From: Holosporales bacterium | GTDB taxonomy: Bacteria > Pseudomonadota > Alphaproteobacteria > UBA3830 > JAIRMZ01 | Reading direction: 5' to 3' | Assembly (NCBI GenBank): GCA_031279495.1 | Contig: JAITIJ010000066.1 | Location: forward strand, 1-8,432 | DNA: 8,432 bases | Part shown: positions 5,977 to 8,432 of the stretch, one piece after another | How positions within the stretch are numbered: position 1 is the stretch's first letter | Layout: each line of letters opens with the position of its first letter | The notes under the pieces: model-generated | Database searches by the model: none | What the model saw: only the letters and a program-made list of their open reading frames with translations | Told to the model about the DNA's origin: nothing | Position numbers and translations under genes: made by a program

Positions 5977-7753
5977 GTGCGTCTGGGCTTTCCATTTTCT
6001 CTTGTTCTAACAATGTCCGTAATTCTTGCAAGCGCTTCCAGTGAACATCCTCAAAAGAATCTTCCAATAGGCGCTTAGCATGTTGAATGTCACTCCCCAA
6101 AGAAGGAGTCACAAAAAAACGCTTCCACACATCGTGAAATCCAATAATCGCTTCTTCTAAAGGCGCATCTGCATGTACGAACGGAGCACAGTGCAAAACC
6201 TCTTTGTGTAACACGTACTGCAGCGTGCTCTCCGATACGCATAACTTTAACTCTTCTATCAGATTTCCTGCTTTTTCAAAAGAGTGTTTATTAAAGAGCT
6301 CAAAAAGGTTGTCTTTTAAGTGTTCTAGCATTGGGTCCTGCGGTGGCATACGCGCGAACGATTCTTCCACCTTAAAGAAAAGCGCAGGGTGGTTGATCAA
6401 AGTGGCAAGCAGAATTCGGAAAGGCAAATCGTTCTTCACAGGAGACATCTTCCGCGGTAGGCGCGAAAGCTGAATGGTACCAGGAAGAAGTCGACGTTCT
6501 TTCCATTTCTTAAGCAACGCTTCTTTGTAGAAACGCCGGATATCTGGATGTGTCATCTCTGAAAGGATTTCCTCCATATGAGTCATAAGGAGGGCATGTT
6601 GCTCCGGAGTAGATCCTTGCGGGGTGCCTTCTAGCAATTGGCGCCATACAACATCGACAAACGGAAGCGCTTCTTGCACGAGCGTTCGAAGTGCCGCGTG
6701 CCCTCTTTTGCGCACAAAGGAATCGGGATCTTCTCCTGCTGGCAGAAATGAAAAACGCATAGAATGTCCTGGTTGCAACACTCCCAAAAGACGGCGCAAA
6801 AGGCGTGCAGAGGCTCTTTCTCCAGCCGCATCACCATCAAACATAACAACGGGCTCTGCGCATAATTTCCAGCATGCTTGTACTTGATGCGCATGAGCAG
6901 CTGTGCCGAGAGGTGCCACCACGCGCTCGAATCCAACTTGATAAAGAGAGATGACATCAAGATATCCCTCCACGATCAGCACCGGATCCTGCTGCGTACT
7001 CTGACGCGCTAAAAAATAGCCGTATAACAAAGCGCTTTTATCGAAGATCTTCGATTCCGGTGAGTTAATGTATTTTGCTTCTTCTTTTTTGTCTCCAAGA
7101 ATGCGCCCTCCGAATCCAACTGTATTCCCTTGCGCATCGAGAATAGGGAACATAAGCCGTCCCCTAAAGCGCTCAAATAACGTTGTCCGTTTTGCGGGCA
7201 AACATAGACCGCTATCGATCAGCTCCTGCTCTTTATATCCTTGTTCTGTAAGATGCGTTGTTAAAGAGGTGTGCGTAGGAGCAAAACCAAGGGAAAACCT
7301 TTCCCACATTTTTGTATCAATGCCACGAGCGACCAGATAGGCACGCGCAGTATCTCCTTCTGCACTTAAAAGCTTTTTTTGGAACCATGTTGCAGCATCT
7401 TCTAACAGTTTATGCAAGCGCTTTCTTTGTACAAAGTCCTGTGCAGCACCAGGATCAATATTTGGCAGAGCAAGCCCTGCTTTGTCAGCTAGCATTTCTA
7501 CTGCTGCAGAAAAATCCATCTTTTCGGATTCCATCACGAAAGCAAAAAGATCTCCGTGCGCGCCACATCCAAAGCAATAGTAAGAATTGCGCTCGGCATC
7601 TATCTTAAACGAGGGCGTTTTTTCATGATGGAAGGGACAGCATCCAAACCAATTTTTCCCGCGACGCATTAAACGCGTCTTCCTACGCGCTAAATCGAGC
7701 AGAGAAACACGTGTCCGAATCTGGTCAAGAAATTCTGGAGGAAATATAGGCAA
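5951..7753 (-). CDS. dnaG: DNA primase
   Basis: The protein has 600 residues from a TTG start at 7753. The zinc-binding CHC2 domain holds C39-x2-H42 and C60-x2-C63 (17 residues between H42 and C60). The catalytic TOPRIM core follows, with basic RFRGRLMFPI near 195-204, VEGYLD with E262, and DGDAAG (306-311) providing metal-binding aspartates. EDPD is at 341-344. The C-terminal part (about 430-600) should be the helicase-binding domain. DnaG makes RNA primers at the replication fork, working with DnaB and SSB. The TTG gives MPIFPPEFLDQIR, matching the family consensus. An in-frame ATG at 7813 lies inside the tRNA gene and is unlikely. AAAGGAGG lies 13 bases before the TTG, a rather long spacing, but no other start codon is available in frame there. 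The gene follows tRNA-Thr by 25 nt and overlaps rpoD. Confidence 0.97.
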   Translation of the reverse strand: MPIFPPEFLDQIRTRVSLLDLARRKTRLMRRGKNWFGCCPFHHEKTPSFKIDAERNSYYCFGCGAHGDLFAFVMESEKMDFSAAVEMLADKAGLALPNIDPGAAQDFVQRKRLHKLLEDAATWFQKKLLSAEGDTARAYLVARGIDTKMWERFSLGFAPTHTSLTTHLTEQGYKEQELIDSGLCLPAKRTTLFERFRGRLMFPILDAQGNTVGFGGRILGDKKEEAKYINSPESKIFDKSALLYGYFLARQSTQQDPVLIVEGYLDVISLYQVGFERVVAPLGTAAHAHQVQACWKLCAEPVVMFDGDAAGERASARLLRRLLGVLQPGHSMRFSFLPAGEDPDSFVRKRGHAALRTLVQEALPFVDVVWRQLLEGTPQGSTPEQHALLMTHMEEILSEMTHPDIRRFYKEALLKKWKERRLLPGTIQLSRLPRKMSPVKNDLPFRILLATLINHPALFFKVEESFARMPPQDPMLEHLKDNLFELFNKHSFEKAGNLIEELKLCVSESTLQYVLHKEVLHCAPFVHADAPLEEAIIGFHDVWKRFFVTPSLGSDIQHAKRLLEDSFEDVHWKRLQELRTLLEQEKMESPDAHDNDHLSN

Positions 7754-7766
7754 GACGCAGCAGAAT

Positions 7767-7772
7767 CCTCCT
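7767..7772 (-). promoter_or_regulatory. Ribosome binding site of dnaG (AGGAGG), deciding a TTG start
   Basis: This strong AGGAGG lies between the tRNA 3' end and the TTG at 7753. It is 13 bases from that codon, longer than usual. No ATG or GTG occurs in frame between them, and a start inside the tRNA would put the site within the coding sequence. It therefore supports the TTG. Confidence 0.7.
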
Positions 7773-7778
7773 TTGAAA

Positions 7779-7854
7779 TGGTGCCGAAGAGAGGACTTGA
7801 ACCCCCGACCCACTGATTACGAATCAGTTGCTCTACCAGCTGAGCTACTCCGGC
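7779..7854 (-). tRNA. tRNA-Thr (anticodon CGT), CCA encoded
   Basis: The 76-nt gene folds as a full cloverleaf. Acceptor GCCGGAG pairs with CTTCGGC (one G-U), the discriminator is A, and CCA is encoded. The D arm is AGCTCAGCTGGTAGAGCA-like. The anticodon stem ACTGA/TCAGT encloses the loop TTCGTAA, giving anticodon CGT (7819-7821), which reads ACG threonine codons. The T arm contains GGTTCAAGTCC. A promoter-like site lies just upstream, and dnaG begins 25 nt downstream on the same strand with no terminator, so the tRNA is probably cut from a transcript that can continue into dnaG. A second Thr tRNA is expected elsewhere for the other threonine codons. Confidence 0.97.
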
Positions 7855-7870
7855 TTTGGCAGCTTTGATC

Positions 7871-7899
7871 AGCCTAACGTTCTTACAAGAGACCGTCAA
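7871..7899 (-). promoter_or_regulatory. Sigma-70-type promoter for tRNA-Thr (and possibly dnaG-rpoD)
   Basis: TTGACG (7894-7899) and TAGGCT (7871-7876) are separated by exactly 17 bases. The -35 matches consensus at five of six positions; the -10 keeps T, A and final T. Predicted transcription starts about ten bases before the mature tRNA 5' end. As no terminator separates the tRNA from dnaG, the same site may feed dnaG-rpoD. Confidence 0.5.
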
Positions 7900-7994
7900 C
7901 GCAGCGGCGCGCAAACGGGATCTTTCTGAATCGGTGAACATGTGGTCTAAACTGTTGGTGGGGGTAATCTTTTTAAGTCAAAAATATTTGTTGG

Positions 7995-8153
7995 TTGAAG
8001 CTTTCTCTTTTTAAAGGTTTTCCATTTGGACCGAATATTGACATTGGCGTTGAGTACTTACGTGGAGAACGGATCTTGAAAGTTCGTAGCGGTCCCGACA
8101 AAGGTATTATAGACCGCTTTATCGTGACCATGAAAGGGAAATTCGGATCTTAG
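7995..8153 (+). pseudogene. 3' remnant of a DcaP-like outer-membrane porin gene
   Basis: This plus-strand frame of 52 codons is closed by a TAG at 8151 and has an in-frame TAA at 7974. It reads FPFGPNIDIGVEYLRGERIL, then KVRSGPDKGIIDRFIVTMKG, KFGS. The pattern of two amphipathic strands (NIDIGVEYLRG and DRFIVTMKGKF) joined by a turn, with an aromatic residue close to the end, resembles the last hairpin of DcaP-like porins in Gram-negative bacteria. Those are several hundred residues long with a signal peptide, so only the tail is here. A TTG at 7995 could start translation but lacks a ribosome site. A strong terminator follows the stop, consistent with a true gene 3' end. The family assignment is from memory of the pattern, so it is moderate; a chance frame remains possible. 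Confidence 0.42.
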
Positions 8154-8174
8154 CGCTTTTGGTTTGTGAGCAAG

Positions 8175-8210
8175 GAAAGGGGGAATACGTGAAAATTTCC
8201 CCCCTTTTTT
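8175..8210 (+). terminator. Rho-independent terminator after the porin-like remnant
   Basis: AAAGGGGGAA (8176-8185) pairs with the TTTCCCCCC segment (8196-8204), leaving one unpaired C, and a T6 run follows at 8205-8210. It lies about 20 bases after the TAG at 8151-8153. The G/C-rich stem followed by T residues is a typical intrinsic terminator for rightward transcription. Confidence 0.75.
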
Positions 8211-8309
8211 GCATTTTTTCTCAAGACTTGCATGTTATTTTTGCTTATATCTTCTTACTGCGCTCGGAGGCAAACTTAGAGGAGTACAGGTGGTATTCGA
8301 TGAAGAAAC

Positions 8310-8432
8310 ATGAGCCTTGTTCACTCTTCATCCATCCTTTTTCATTTGGCCCTTTTTTCATACAGAAGGCTCAATCCTTTAGAAGATCTTGTCAGAAGAG
8401 CTCTGCATCCTCTTTTAAAGGAATGGCTTGAG
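8310..8432 (+). pseudogene. PopZ-like (DUF2497) C-terminal segment, probably lacking its N-terminal part; cut by window edge
   Basis: From an ATG at 8310 the frame is open for 41 codons to the window end. Residues 23-41 (PLEDLVRRALHPLLKEWLE) closely resemble the conserved C-terminal helix of alphaproteobacterial PopZ/DUF2497 proteins, which self-assemble at cell poles. Those proteins normally start with an MEEILASIRRII-like segment and a long acidic linker. Here only 22 unrelated hydrophobic residues precede the helix, and a TGA lies just upstream in frame. The gene is therefore probably an N-terminally deleted remnant or a very short variant. The ribosome site is weak. In many alphaproteobacteria this gene precedes valS, which would lie just right of the window. 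The alternative frame from ATG 8300 has a better site (AGGTGG) but no recognisable content. Confidence 0.42.

Noticed and set aside
7754..7813. Longer dnaG beginning at ATG 7813
   Set aside because: That ATG is inside the tRNA T-arm region, and the extra 20 residues are unlike any primase N-terminus. The TTG at 7753 gives the consensus start.
7690..7941. Minus-strand 83-codon frame containing GVAQLVEQLIRNQWVGGSSP
   Set aside because: This is the well known false protein obtained by translating a tRNA gene; it covers tRNA-Thr and overlaps the dnaG start.
8159..8431. Plus-strand 90-codon frame near the right end
   Set aside because: It begins inside the terminator region and has no recognisable content. 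The overlapping frame from 8310 carries the PopZ-like motif.
1..8432. Chlamydial origin, suggested by the DagA-like symporter and base composition
   Set aside because: SSB type, ssb-gyrA order and the dnaG-rpoD arrangement point to Alphaproteobacteria instead.
1..8432. CRISPR array, rRNA, toxin-antitoxin or phage genes
   Set aside because: No regularly spaced repeats, rRNA-like sequence or recognisable genes of these kinds were seen on either strand.

Overview
The window looks like a chromosomal segment from an alphaproteobacterium, probably a host-associated or genome-reduced lineage such as Holosporales or Rickettsiales (this placement is inference). The SSB is of the alphaproteobacterial type (MAGSVNK start, DDDIPF tail). 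ssb is followed directly by gyrA coding sequence, which is the usual alphaproteobacterial order. A short frame at the right end resembles the C-terminal domain of alphaproteobacterial PopZ (DUF2497). No rRNA, CRISPR array or complete insertion sequence was seen.

Almost everything lies on the minus strand and is read from right to left. At the right is tRNA-Thr(CGT) with its own promoter-like site. It is followed after 25 nt by dnaG (primase, TTG start), which overlaps rpoD (housekeeping sigma-70) by 26 bp. After rpoD comes about 480 bp without a convincing gene, holding terminator-like hairpins. Next is an AGCS-family Na+/alanine-type symporter with its own terminator, and then ssb. After ssb comes a 5' fragment of gyrA that keeps only about 51 normal residues. 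The fragment runs by an ATGA overlap into a membrane-anchored family 2 glycosyltransferase, which in turn overlaps (TGATG) a SAM-dependent methyltransferase cut by the left window edge.

The plus strand carries only weak or decayed material. There is an unrecognised 98-codon frame divergent from the symporter. Right of the tRNA there is a 3' remnant that looks like the last beta strands of a DcaP-like outer-membrane porin, followed by a rho-independent terminator. A PopZ-like C-terminal piece then runs off the right edge.

Functionally, the core is information processing: primase, primary sigma factor, SSB and a tRNA. A transporter and a small envelope-glycan-like gene pair accompany it. The most notable features are the signs of gene decay and rearrangement: a broken gyrA that now leads into the glycosyltransferase-methyltransferase pair, and two N-terminally incomplete remnants beside the tRNA. 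I do not see a clear new multi-gene system.
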